A stretch of 64,000 nucleotides of DNA from an uncultured Acidobacteriota bacterium. Its GTDB lineage: Bacteria > Acidobacteriota > Terriglobia > Bryobacterales > Bryobacteraceae. The stretch is from contig CADEFT010000001.1 in NCBI GenBank assembly GCA_902826685.1, positions 163,777 to 227,776 on the forward strand, given 5' to 3'. Every line of letters starts with the position of its first letter. Positions within the stretch are counted from its first letter, which is position 1. This document shows positions 16,550-24,652 of the stretch, one piece after another. The notes under the pieces are model-generated. The model saw only the letters and a list, made by a program, of their open reading frames with translations. It searched no databases and was not told the DNA's origin. The translations under genes were made by a program, and so were the position numbers.

Positions 16550-18181
16550 GTGAATGTTTTCTTCGACCAGTTCAGCCTCAACCTGAAGGAACGCCGTTTG
16601 TGGAAGGGTTCCGAAGAGGTCTCGCTGCCGCCCAAGGCTTTCGATGTACTGGCGTTTCTGGTGAGCCGGCCCAACGAACTGGTGAACCGCGAAACCATGA
16701 TGACGGAGTTGTGGCCCGGCACCTTCGTCGACGATCACGCGCTTTCGTTCCAGATCACCGAAGTCCGGAAGGCGCTGGGAGACGATCCCAAGGCGCCGCG
16801 GTTTATCGAAACGCGCCCGCGCCGTGGGTACCGCTTCATGGCGGAGCTGCGTGCGGCCGAACAGCCGCGTTTCCAACTGATTCAGGCGGCGCCGGAAACG
16901 CACTACGCGCGCAGCGGCGATCTGAACATCGCCTATCACGTGGTGGGGAACGGGCCCATCGACATCGTGTTCGTCATGGGCTGGGTGTCGCATCTGGAGT
17001 ATTTCTGGCGTGAGCCGAACTTCGCGCGATTCCTCAGCCGCCTGGCTTCCTTCTCGCGGCTGATCCTGTTCGACAAGCGCGGCACCGGCCTTTCCGATCG
17101 CGTGCCGCTCAACCAGTTGCCGACGCTCGAACAGCGCATGGACGACCTGCGCGCGGTGATGGAGTCGGTCGGTTCGCGCAAGGCGGCGATCGTCGGCGTG
17201 TCGGAAGGCGGGCCGATGTCGGCGCTGTTTGCCGCCACGTATCCGGAAAAGACGCTTGGTCTGGTGATGCTCGGTTCTTATGCGCGGCGACTGCGCGACG
17301 AAGATTATCCCTGGGGACCCACGCGCGAGGAGCGCGACGCGTATTGCCACTATATCCGCCAGAACTGGGGCGGCCCGGTGGGCATCGAAGCGCGCGCGCC
17401 AACGCTTGCCGCCGACCCGGCGTTTCGCGACTGGTGGGCCACTTATCTGCGCATGGGCGCCAGCCCCGGCGCGGCCGAGTCGCTCACGCGCATGAACGCG
17501 GAAATCGACGTGCGGCCGGTGCTGCCGATCATTCGCGTGCCGGCGCTGGTGATCCATCGCACAGGCGACAAATGCCTGCTGGTGGAGGAAGGCCGCTTCC
17601 TTGCCAGCCGCATTCCCGGCGCCCGTTTCCTCGAGCTTCCGGGCGCCGATCACCTGCCGTTTGTGGGCGATCAGGACACGATTCTGAACGAGATCGAATC
17701 GTTCCTCTCAAGCGCCAGCCATCATCCCGAACCCGAACATGTACTGGCCACGGCTCTGTTCCTTGAAGTGCCCGCGGGCGGCGCCGAGCGCTTCCGCCAA
17801 CAGGTCCGGCGCGAGATCGAATGGTTCCGGGGACGCGAGGGGGATCTGAACAAAGGAGCGCCGGCGGCCACCTTCGATGGGCCCGCACGCGCCATCCGCT
17901 GCGCTTATTCGCTGGTCGAGCAGGCCAATCGCCTCGGGCTGCAGACGCGCGCCGCGCTGCACACCGGCGAGTGCGAGTTTGAGGCCGATGGGCAAGCGGG
18001 CGGCTTCGCCGTGAATCTCGTTGCACGCATGATGCCGCTCACGCCGCAGGGCAAGGTGGTGGTTTCGCGCGTGGTGAAGGATCTGGTGGCGGGCTCGGGC
18101 ATTCAGTTCCGCCCCCACAAGGCGCTGCTGCTGGCCGAAGACGGCGAGGATTGGCCGCTTTTCGAAGTCGTTTCCTGCTGA
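16550..18181 (+). CDS. Winged-helix regulator fused to alpha/beta hydrolase and degenerate nucleotide-cyclase domain
   Basis: The protein has 543 residues in three parts. Residues of about 5-100 form a CadC/OmpR-type DNA-binding winged helix (L-P-P-K-A-F-D-V-L, T-R-P-R-R-G-Y-R-F). Residues of about 115-385 form an alpha/beta hydrolase with nucleophile elbow G-V-S-E-G-G (Ser218) and a late G-A-D-H motif. Residues of about 395-543 resemble the class III cyclase domain that follows such hydrolases in LipJ-like proteins (T-F-D-G-P-A-R-A-I-R-C, H-T-G-E-C, V-V-K-D-L-V-A-G-S-G). Both metal-binding aspartates of active cyclases are missing. There are no membrane segments. The GTG start at 16550 avoids overlap with the photolyase; an ATG at 16454 gives a longer, unlikely form. 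Confidence 0.85.
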   Translation: MNVFFDQFSLNLKERRLWKGSEEVSLPPKAFDVLAFLVSRPNELVNRETMMTELWPGTFVDDHALSFQITEVRKALGDDPKAPRFIETRPRRGYRFMAELRAAEQPRFQLIQAAPETHYARSGDLNIAYHVVGNGPIDIVFVMGWVSHLEYFWREPNFARFLSRLASFSRLILFDKRGTGLSDRVPLNQLPTLEQRMDDLRAVMESVGSRKAAIVGVSEGGPMSALFAATYPEKTLGLVMLGSYARRLRDEDYPWGPTREERDAYCHYIRQNWGGPVGIEARAPTLAADPAFRDWWATYLRMGASPGAAESLTRMNAEIDVRPVLPIIRVPALVIHRTGDKCLLVEEGRFLASRIPGARFLELPGADHLPFVGDQDTILNEIESFLSSASHHPEPEHVLATALFLEVPAGGAERFRQQVRREIEWFRGREGDLNKGAPAATFDGPARAIRCAYSLVEQANRLGLQTRAALHTGECEFEADGQAGGFAVNLVARMMPLTPQGKVVVSRVVKDLVAGSGIQFRPHKALLLAEDGEDWPLFEVVSC

Positions 18182-18184
18182 CGG

Positions 18185-18190
18185 TACAAT
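18185..18190 (+). promoter_or_regulatory. Putative -10 element (TACAAT) of the OFA transporter gene, leaderless type
   Basis: TACAAT lies exactly 6 bases before the GTG start at 18197, just after the upstream stop codon. A weak -35-like TTCGAA is at 18161-18166, with an 18-base spacer. Confidence 0.42.
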
Positions 18191-18196
18191 AGCCCG

Positions 18197-19468
18197 GTGT
18201 CTTTCCCGGCTCTTGCCCCTTCCGCCTCCGGCCGCTGGCGTTATGCCGCCGCCGCGGTTTTCATGCAGGTCCTGCTTGGCGTCATTTACTCCTGGTCGAT
18301 CTTTCGCGGCCCGCTGGCCACGCTGCACGGATGGTCGAAGGCGCAGACGATCGCGCCGTACCGCTATTCGCTTCTGACCTTCGCCGCCGGCATGATCGTC
18401 GCCGGCTTCTGGCAGGATCGCAAGGGTCCGCGCCTCGTGGCAAGCGTGGGCGGCTTGCTTCTGGCGGCGGGATGCCTGCTCGCGTCGCAGATGAGCGGCA
18501 CGGTGGAAGGCCTGGTGTTTTCTTACGGCGTGGTGGCGGCGCTCGGCGTCGGCTTTGCCTATGTCACCCCCATCGCCACCTGTATCAAATGGTTCCCGGA
18601 TAAACGCGGCATGATCGTCGGTCTGGCGGTGATGGGCTTCGGGGTCGGCCCGCTACTGTTCGGTCCGCTGCTTGAGGCGTTGATCGGAAAGGATCCGGCC
18701 CGGCTCGGCGAGACGATTCCCCGTACGTTTCAAGTTTTGGCGGCGATGTTCTTCGTAGGCGTCATCGGCGCGGCACAGTTCTACAAGGTGCCGCCGCCCG
18801 GTTGGAAGCCGGCCGGATGGGCGGGCCCTGCGGCGAAGTCCGGCGCGGGGGCCGACCTCGCTCCGTCCCAGGCGCTGGGCACCTGGCAGTTTTACCTCCT
18901 CTGGGTGGTGTATTTCCTTGGCACCAGCGTTGGACTGACGGCGATCGGCGAGGCCACGCCGCTGCTACAGGAGATGGCGAAGAGTTCGGCGGCCATGACG
19001 GCCGGGGCCGCGCTCGGCGTGATGAGCGTCTTCAACGGGCTGGGGCGATTGGGCTGGGGCAGTGTTTCCGACCGCTTCGGCCGCAAGGTGGCGCTGTTCG
19101 GCATGTGCGCCGCTTCCATCACCGCGTGTATGGGGATTCTCCGCCAGGCGAACGGATTCGGGATGCTGTTGGCCGGGCTGTGCCTGGTGGCGTTCGCCTA
19201 TGGCGGCTACCTGGCGCTGATGCCTTCCCTCACCGCCGACTTCTTTGGACCGAAGAACGTCGGCGCCAACTACGGGCTCTTGTTCACGGCCTGGGGCATC
19301 TGCGGATTCGTGGTCCCCGGCTATTTCGCCGCCATCATGGATCGCGCCCGCGCCGCGGGCGACCTGGCCGGCGGGTATAGCGAAGTCTATTGGAAACTCG
19401 CGGTCCTGGCGCTGATCGGCGCCGCGGCGGCGGCCGCTTTGAAAGCGCCTCGCCGCTCGCCGGAATAA
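18197..19468 (+). CDS. OFA-type major facilitator superfamily transporter
   Basis: A membrane protein of 423 residues with about 12 hydrophobic helices. The N-terminal helix carries the G-V-x-Y-S-W-S-I-F motif typical of the oxalate/formate antiporter (OFA) family, and the loop D-R-K-G-P-R matches the MFS loop 2-3 signature. A second signature-like loop, S-D-R-F-G-R-K, follows helix 8. OFA members exchange oxalate, formate, lactate or related monocarboxylates; no metabolic gene nearby fixes the substrate. Translation starts at a GTG preceded at once by a -10-like hexamer, so it is probably transcribed separately from the fusion gene upstream. Confidence 0.88.
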   Translation: MSFPALAPSASGRWRYAAAAVFMQVLLGVIYSWSIFRGPLATLHGWSKAQTIAPYRYSLLTFAAGMIVAGFWQDRKGPRLVASVGGLLLAAGCLLASQMSGTVEGLVFSYGVVAALGVGFAYVTPIATCIKWFPDKRGMIVGLAVMGFGVGPLLFGPLLEALIGKDPARLGETIPRTFQVLAAMFFVGVIGAAQFYKVPPPGWKPAGWAGPAAKSGAGADLAPSQALGTWQFYLLWVVYFLGTSVGLTAIGEATPLLQEMAKSSAAMTAGAALGVMSVFNGLGRLGWGSVSDRFGRKVALFGMCAASITACMGILRQANGFGMLLAGLCLVAFAYGGYLALMPSLTADFFGPKNVGANYGLLFTAWGICGFVVPGYFAAIMDRARAAGDLAGGYSEVYWKLAVLALIGAAAAAALKAPRRSPE

Positions 19469-19765
19469 GTCTCACCCGTTCGCGTTTGAAACGTTCCAGG
19501 AAAAAAGATCACCAACTCGTCACAAGTGCCCCGGGTGTCACGGCCCTGGGGACGTTTGGAGAGGCGGAAGGGGAATGCACGCTTTCGGGTGAGAATTCTT
19601 ACCCGCATCGTCGCATTTTGGGAACGGATTCCGCTTTCTATTACAACGGACCCAATTCTGAAACAAGGAACGGGCCACGCGAGAAGGTCGAGACGTTGAA
19701 TGAAATCGAATGTCGCTCACTACCATCTGCCGGCACCTGAAACCGCTATACTCTCAAAGAGATAC
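19469..19765 (+). other. Intergenic control region upstream of the ECF sigma factor
   Basis: No convincing gene is seen in these 297 bases. The stretch is less GC-rich than its surroundings, with several A-rich runs. It contains TATACT at 19747-19752, 13 bases before the preferred GTG start of the sigma gene. An in-frame ATG at 19700 would extend the sigma factor by 22 residues that do not look like the family N-terminus. Confidence 0.4.
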
Positions 19766-20323
19766 GTGGAACGATACCAGTTCGACGCGGAGTACCTGCG
19801 TCTTCTCATTGAGCGCGACCCTGAAACCGAGAGGCACTTTGTCGCCTACTTCGGCGATCTGCTGAGCGTTAAGCTCCGCTCCCGCCTGCGCCACGCCGAT
19901 CTGGTGGAAGACGCGCGGCAAGAGACCCTTTTGAGGGTTCTGCGGGCGTTGCGCACGCAAGGAATTTCCACGCCGCAGGCGCTGGGAGCGTACGTAAACT
20001 CGGTCTGCAACAACGTACTGTTTGAGATGTACCGCGCCGAGTCGAAGTCCCCCACCCTCACCGAAGAACTGCCCGACCTCGCCTCACACGAGGAAAGCAT
20101 CGAGTCCAAGCTGATGAACGCCGAGCTGAGGGCCAAGGTGCGGCTGGTTCTGACCGAACTGCCCGCCAAGGACCAGGAGATTCTGCGTCAATGCTTTTTC
20201 GAGCAAAAGGATAAGGACGAGATCTGCCGTCAGTTCCGGGTGGATCGGGAATATCTGCGCGTTCTGCTGCATCGGGCCAAGATCCGCTTCCGCGCCTGCT
20301 TTGTCAAAGGCCAGGGCGCCTGA
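19766..20323 (+). CDS. ECF-type RNA polymerase sigma factor
   Basis: A sigma factor of 185 residues from the preferred GTG start (207 from an ATG at 19700). Region 2 is visible as E-R-H-F-V-A-Y-F-G-D-L-L followed by D-L-V-E-D-A-R-Q-E-T-L-L-R-V-L-R-A-L, and region 4 as L-P-A-K-D-Q-E-I-L-R-Q-C-F-F with a helix-turn-helix ending H-R-A-K-I-R-F-R. The shorter start matches the F-D-x-x-Y-L-x-x-L N-terminus I associate with acidobacterial ECF factors and lies just after a -10-like element. It heads a same-strand cassette with a zinc-finger anti-sigma factor, an unknown protein and a TPR-CHAT lipoprotein. Confidence 0.88.
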   Translation: MERYQFDAEYLRLLIERDPETERHFVAYFGDLLSVKLRSRLRHADLVEDARQETLLRVLRALRTQGISTPQALGAYVNSVCNNVLFEMYRAESKSPTLTEELPDLASHEESIESKLMNAELRAKVRLVLTELPAKDQEILRQCFFEQKDKDEICRQFRVDREYLRVLLHRAKIRFRACFVKGQGA

Positions 20324-20386
20324 TTTTCACGGCGCCCGTTGAAACGAATGGGCCGGCGCTGTCACCAGGAGATGGGTTGGACAGCA

Positions 20387-21130
20387 ATGGATCATCGCAA
20401 AGCAATTGAAACAAAAGCCTCTGAGCGTTATCTGCTGAACGAGATGACCGAACTCGAACAGCATCTTTTTGAGGAGCACTACTTCTCGTGCGAAACCTGC
20501 GCGGAAGATGTGCGCACCGGACTCCTCTTCCGGGAAACCGCGCAATCGATCTTCGCCGAAGATCGGGCCGGGCAACTGGAAAAGGAGGAGCGCGCCGCGG
20601 TAGCAACCCTGCCACAGCCTCTTCCGGACTCGAAAAGGCCCCCCAAAGCGATGCGGGCGCCTGAAACCTGGCAAGACCAGGGTGGCTGGTTCGATTGGAT
20701 GCGTCCTTCGACCCTGATTCCGCTGGCTGCCTCCGTCTCGTTCGCCTGCATCACGGCCTGGCAATCGCTGGTGACCGTGCCGGGCTTGCGGAACGTAGCG
20801 GCTCCGGCGGTAGCGGCTCCGGTAGTACTGGCATCGGCGACGCGGGGTGACCTGCCTGTCGTGACGGCTCCGGCGAACGGCCTGATGGCGGTTTCCGTCT
20901 ACGTCAACGGAAATGCGCCGCAGGTGGCTTTCGACTTGCTGAGCAAGGGTGATACAATCATCCACTCGGGGAATGGCCCAGCTCCGGCGCCTGGGGCGCC
21001 GCTGGTCCTGTTCTTTCCGGTATCGGTTGTAAAGCAGCCCGGCGAACATAAACTGCTGTTGCGGGAATCATCGGCTGGCGCCCCCGGTGCTGCTCTTGGC
21101 GAGTATCGGTTCGTGATTGAACGCAAATAA
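20387..21130 (+). CDS. Membrane zinc-finger (zf-HC2) anti-sigma factor
   Basis: A protein of 247 residues. The N-terminal cytosolic domain carries the ZAS motif H-x3-C-x2-C (His31, Cys35, Cys38 in H-Y-F-S-C-E-T-C), which binds zinc and holds an ECF sigma factor inactive. One membrane helix lies at about 108-130 (S-T-L-I-P-L-A-A-S-V-S-F). The remaining 115 or so residues should face the periplasm; they contain a Val/Ala-rich linker and a beta-rich domain. Start codons further upstream exist (ATG 20372 and 20348, TTG 20339); ATG 20387 gives the family start M-D-H-x-x-A. It sits 63 bases after the sigma gene, its presumed partner. Confidence 0.85.
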   Translation: MDHRKAIETKASERYLLNEMTELEQHLFEEHYFSCETCAEDVRTGLLFRETAQSIFAEDRAGQLEKEERAAVATLPQPLPDSKRPPKAMRAPETWQDQGGWFDWMRPSTLIPLAASVSFACITAWQSLVTVPGLRNVAAPAVAAPVVLASATRGDLPVVTAPANGLMAVSVYVNGNAPQVAFDLLSKGDTIIHSGNGPAPAPGAPLVLFFPVSVVKQPGEHKLLLRESSAGAPGAALGEYRFVIERK

Positions 21131-21161
21131 GCGCCGGCTCGAATAAGGAGCCATCCGTTCC

Positions 21162-22025
21162 ATGCCAGTACACACGCGGCGAATGTACTTTCACGCGCAG
21201 GCGGTTGGGTTCGGCGGCATCATCGGTAAGGTGCAATCCAAGCCCAGCGAGATCCTCGTAGACAATCTCGGCGTCAGCGCCCTATCGGGCGCCGGCGGAC
21301 GCCACAAGCAGGAAGTCACACGAAGTGATATTCCTCAGAACCTGCAGCGCTGGGTCGATTTCGACCGGATCACTGTCTTCACCGAAGGCCGGTTCACCGA
21401 CCCCAACGCCGTTTTCAAGATTTCCGAAAGCAAGGACAAAAGCGTCGATGAGGGCAAGCTGCCCACCACGACCACCAGCGAGGTGACCGTTGAGAACCTG
21501 TCGCTTCTGGGCGGCATTTTCAAAGCGGGTCTGATCCGCGCCAAGATGGTGGGCCAGTGGCCGCAGCCGGAAGAAGACAGTCCCATCTTCATCGAAAGAC
21601 CCGCGTTTGAAAAGATCGAAGTGCGGCAGAAAGGCGTCGAGGTATTGCTCGATCAGAACATCCTCGGAGCCAGCACCATCGAGCGGCTCGAGCATGAACA
21701 CAAACGCTGCTCGGACAGTTTCTTTGAACCCAAGGGAGACATCGGCACCAAGATCGCGGACGTGTTCAAGGGCGGCCCCTACAAGAACAAGAACGGCGAG
21801 GTCCACTACACCTTCGTCACCGGATTGAAAGGGGAAGGAATCGCCAACGACCGCAATCAGCCGAACCGGCTCACGGTGAAGGATTTCGGCCAGATCTTCT
21901 TCGGCGAAGTGATTGCCAGCAAGAGTTCGCGCCGGGTGGCGCTGCTGCGCTTTGCATTGGGCTCGGAAGAAGGCGCCAACTTTGAGATTGGCAGCATGGA
22001 GAAAAACGGCTCCTGGAGCCCGTAG
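21162..22025 (+). CDS. Protein of unknown function in the sigma/CHAT cassette
   Basis: A protein of 287 residues that I do not recognise. It has no signal peptide or membrane helix, and a single cysteine in a charged central region (about residue 187). Residues of about 105-130 (S-E-V-T-V-E-N-L-S-L-L-G-G-I-F-K-A) loosely resemble strands of choice-of-anchor beta proteins, but the match is weak. A good AGGAG site precedes the ATG. It lies 31 bases after the anti-sigma gene and 2 bases before the CHAT gene, so it is almost certainly cotranscribed. Candidate roles are a substrate, cofactor or regulator of the CHAT protease. Confidence 0.75.
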   Translation: MPVHTRRMYFHAQAVGFGGIIGKVQSKPSEILVDNLGVSALSGAGGRHKQEVTRSDIPQNLQRWVDFDRITVFTEGRFTDPNAVFKISESKDKSVDEGKLPTTTTSEVTVENLSLLGGIFKAGLIRAKMVGQWPQPEEDSPIFIERPAFEKIEVRQKGVEVLLDQNILGASTIERLEHEHKRCSDSFFEPKGDIGTKIADVFKGGPYKNKNGEVHYTFVTGLKGEGIANDRNQPNRLTVKDFGQIFFGEVIASKSSRRVALLRFALGSEEGANFEIGSMEKNGSWSP

Positions 22026-22027
22026 GA

Positions 22028-24439
22028 ATGAGGGCGCGGATGGCGATGGCGGCGCTAATGGCGCTCGCCGCGTGCGCGCCTTCCGAACGTGCTCTTCAAA
22101 GACAGTTGGAGGCCGCTCAGGCCGATTTCGACGCCGAAAACTACACTCAGGCGATGGCCCATGCGGGCAGGCTTCGCGAGGCGTCGAAGCCCGGTTCGAA
22201 CATCGAGTGGCGCGCCCGCCTGCTCGAAGCCAACGCCGCCTATTACGTAGACTCGGAGCGCGTGAAGGCGCTGCTCGAAAAGCCTTGTCCCGATCTGCCT
22301 GAAATCGAAACCGAGCGCCGCATTCTTTTGGCGCGCACACTGATCGGCGACCGGGACACGGTGCGATCGGCGGCCCTTCTCGATGGGGCCAGGCAGGACG
22401 CCGACCGGAGCGGCAATGAGCGCCTGTCGCTCGATGCGCGCATGACCGAAGCCCGGCGGCTGCTGATTTCAGGCCACCCGAAAGACGCCGGCCGGCTGCT
22501 GCTCGAAATCCTCGCCCGCGCCCGCAAGGCTTCGCTCAACGGTCCCTTGTCGGCGTCGCTCGCCAATCTGGGCCTGCTGCGGCTGCAGGACGCCCGCTAT
22601 GCCGAGGCCATCCCATTCCTCGAAGAAGCGATCAAGCTCACCGCCTCGCGCCGGACCGTCGTCTACTACAACAGCCTCAATAACCTCGGCATCTGTTACG
22701 CCCAGTTGGGCGAATTCGATCTGGCCATCGAGCGGCAGCTCGAAGCGATTTCCGGCTTTGAGAAAAAGAACTACCAGCGGGGACTGATTGAGGCTCTGGG
22801 CGAGGTGGGCTCCAGCCACTACTACCGGGGATCGCTCGACAAATCGGCCGAGTACGTCGAGCGCGCCTACCGGCTCGCGAAACCCGCCGGCGGTGAGAAC
22901 GCCGCCCGCATCGCCACCAATCTCGCCACCCTGCACGTCGAACGGGGAGATTGGGTCCGTGCCGCCCAGCTCAACTCGGAGGCCCTGGAACTGAAGAAGC
23001 GGAAGGCGATTCCAACGACGGTTTACAACACCCTGATCGCCGCGCAGATCGCCGGCGGCCGTGGCCATCATGCCGAAGCGAAGGGCCTGTATGGCGAGGT
23101 GCTGGCCACCGGCGGCGATCCTTCCGTTTCCTGGCGCGCGCGGCAGGGTCTGGCGCAACTTGCATGGAAGGCCGGCGACGCGGCCACCGCCCGCGCCCAG
23201 TTCGAAGCGGCCATCGGCGAGGTGGAAGGCTCGCGCGCCGAACTGGAGAAGGCAGACCTGAAGCTCGCCTTCTTCACCTGGCTCGCTCAGTTCTATCAGC
23301 TCTACGTCGACTTTCTGGTCGAACAGGGAGACGAGGCCGGAGCATTGGCTGTGGCCGAGTCGAGCCGCGCCAAGGTCCTGCGCGAGCGTACGGGCCGGGG
23401 CGAGACCGCGCGGCTGCCGGCTGCCGCCTTTCAGCGCCTGGCGGCCGAATCGAAGTCGGTGATTCTCTCCTACTGGCTGGGACAGCAGGTGAGCTATGCG
23501 TGGGTGGTCACGCCGGCCGCGGTTCACATGCTGCGACTGCCGGCGCGCGCACAGATCGCCGCCTGGGTCGAGCAATACTCCGGGGTGATCCGCAACCAGG
23601 CGGATCCGGCCGCGAATCGCTTCGAAGCCGGAGCGAAGCTTTACGAGGCTTTGATCGCGCCCGCGTCGCGGTGGGTCGCCCCTGGCGCGCGCGTGATCCT
23701 GGTTCCCGATCAGGATCTGCATGCGCTCAGCTTCGAAACGCTGCCGGTCTACGGGCCTTCGAAGACGCACTTTTGGATCGAGGATGTCGAGCTCTCCGTA
23801 ACTCCGTCCTTGACCGCGACCCTGTCGCGTCCCGCGGCGCGGGGGAGCCGCCTGTTGCTGATCGGCGACCCACTGAGTACCGATTCGCGATATCCCCGCC
23901 TGGCTCATGCGGCACGGGAGGTCGAACGGGTGGCCTCCGGCTTTCCCGCTTCGCTGCGCGCGATCAAAACGGGTGAGATGGCGACACCCGCCGGATTCCT
24001 GACGGGGAAGCCGGAGGCCGCCACCTACCTGCACTTCACCTCGCACGCCATCGCCAACCGGCAGACGCCGCTCGATTCCGCCATCGTGCTGACTGGCGGC
24101 ATGCTCTATGCCCGCGACCTGATGAAGCTGCGCCTGAACGCTGAGCTTGTCGCCATCTCCGCTTGTCGGGGCGCCGGCGGCCGTGCCTTCGCCGGAGAGG
24201 GATTGGTGGGCTTTGCCTGGGCCTTTCTACGCGCAGGCGCCCGTCGCGTGGTGGCCGGTCTATGGGATGTGGATGACGGCGCGACGGCGGAACTGATGGG
24301 CTCGCTCTACGACGGACTGCGCAAGGGCCTGCCGCCGCCGGCCGCGCTTAGGGAAGCGAAACTCGCGCTGCTGCGCGGCAAACAATACAGTAAGCCTTAC
24401 TATTGGGGGCCGTTCCAGCTTTACGCGGCGGTGCGATGA
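22028..24439 (+). CDS. TPR-CHAT lipoprotein, putative caspase-like protease
   Basis: A protein of 803 residues. The N-terminus is a lipoprotein signal (basic residues at 2 and 4, hydrophobic core, lipobox L-A-A-C with Cys16), so the mature protein should be membrane-anchored outside the cytosol. Residues of about 20-440 form tetratricopeptide repeats (R-Y-A-E-A-I-P-F-L-E-E-A, N-N-L-G-I-C-Y-A-Q-L-G-E-F-D-L-A). The C-terminal part of about 520-803 is a CHAT domain with the catalytic pair His673 (H-F-T-S-H-A) and Cys713 (I-S-A-C-R-G-A), then G-L-W-D-V-D-D and a terminal Y-Y-W-G-P-F-Q-L-Y. CHAT domains are caspase-related cysteine peptidases. It is the last gene of the ECF sigma/anti-sigma cassette. 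Confidence 0.9.
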   Translation: MRARMAMAALMALAACAPSERALQRQLEAAQADFDAENYTQAMAHAGRLREASKPGSNIEWRARLLEANAAYYVDSERVKALLEKPCPDLPEIETERRILLARTLIGDRDTVRSAALLDGARQDADRSGNERLSLDARMTEARRLLISGHPKDAGRLLLEILARARKASLNGPLSASLANLGLLRLQDARYAEAIPFLEEAIKLTASRRTVVYYNSLNNLGICYAQLGEFDLAIERQLEAISGFEKKNYQRGLIEALGEVGSSHYYRGSLDKSAEYVERAYRLAKPAGGENAARIATNLATLHVERGDWVRAAQLNSEALELKKRKAIPTTVYNTLIAAQIAGGRGHHAEAKGLYGEVLATGGDPSVSWRARQGLAQLAWKAGDAATARAQFEAAIGEVEGSRAELEKADLKLAFFTWLAQFYQLYVDFLVEQGDEAGALAVAESSRAKVLRERTGRGETARLPAAAFQRLAAESKSVILSYWLGQQVSYAWVVTPAAVHMLRLPARAQIAAWVEQYSGVIRNQADPAANRFEAGAKLYEALIAPASRWVAPGARVILVPDQDLHALSFETLPVYGPSKTHFWIEDVELSVTPSLTATLSRPAARGSRLLLIGDPLSTDSRYPRLAHAAREVERVASGFPASLRAIKTGEMATPAGFLTGKPEAATYLHFTSHAIANRQTPLDSAIVLTGGMLYARDLMKLRLNAELVAISACRGAGGRAFAGEGLVGFAWAFLRAGARRVVAGLWDVDDGATAELMGSLYDGLRKGLPPPAALREAKLALLRGKQYSKPYYWGPFQLYAAVR

Positions 24440-24452
24440 TCCCCAAAAAGAA

Positions 24453-24488
24453 ACCGGTGAAAGCTATCCGAAGACTGCCTTCACCGGT
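24453..24488. terminator. Inverted repeat after the CHAT gene
   Basis: A perfect 9-base inverted repeat (ACCGGTGAA / TTCACCGGT) with an 18-base loop starts 13 bases after the CHAT stop codon. No U-run follows, so it is a weak intrinsic terminator at best, or a protein-binding site. Confidence 0.4.
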
Positions 24489-24639
24489 CAGTATACTTGC
24501 CCCACCGCGTTTTTGCCCCCACGCGAGCGGAGCCGAATAGAACTCGCAAGATCTGTCTACTCACTCTTACTAGCGAGAACGAGAGGCGGACAGGCCCACT
24601 ATTTCTGAAAAATTTTCTTCAATCGTCATACGGCGCGCG

Positions 24640-24645
24640 TAAACT
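24640..24645 (+). promoter_or_regulatory. Putative -10 element (TAAACT) of the YVTN-phosphoesterase gene
   Basis: TAAACT lies 7 bases before the GTG at 24653. This supports the shorter start, which also places the signal peptide at the N-terminus. The rest of the gap from 24489 is AT-richer than average and shows no gene. Confidence 0.4.
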
Positions 24646-24652
24646 GTTGATT

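Noticed and set aside
19700..19765. ATG at 19700 as the start of the ECF sigma factor
   Set aside because: The extra 22 residues do not fit the family N-terminus, and a TATACT element lies within them just before the GTG at 19766; this remains a judgement, not proof.
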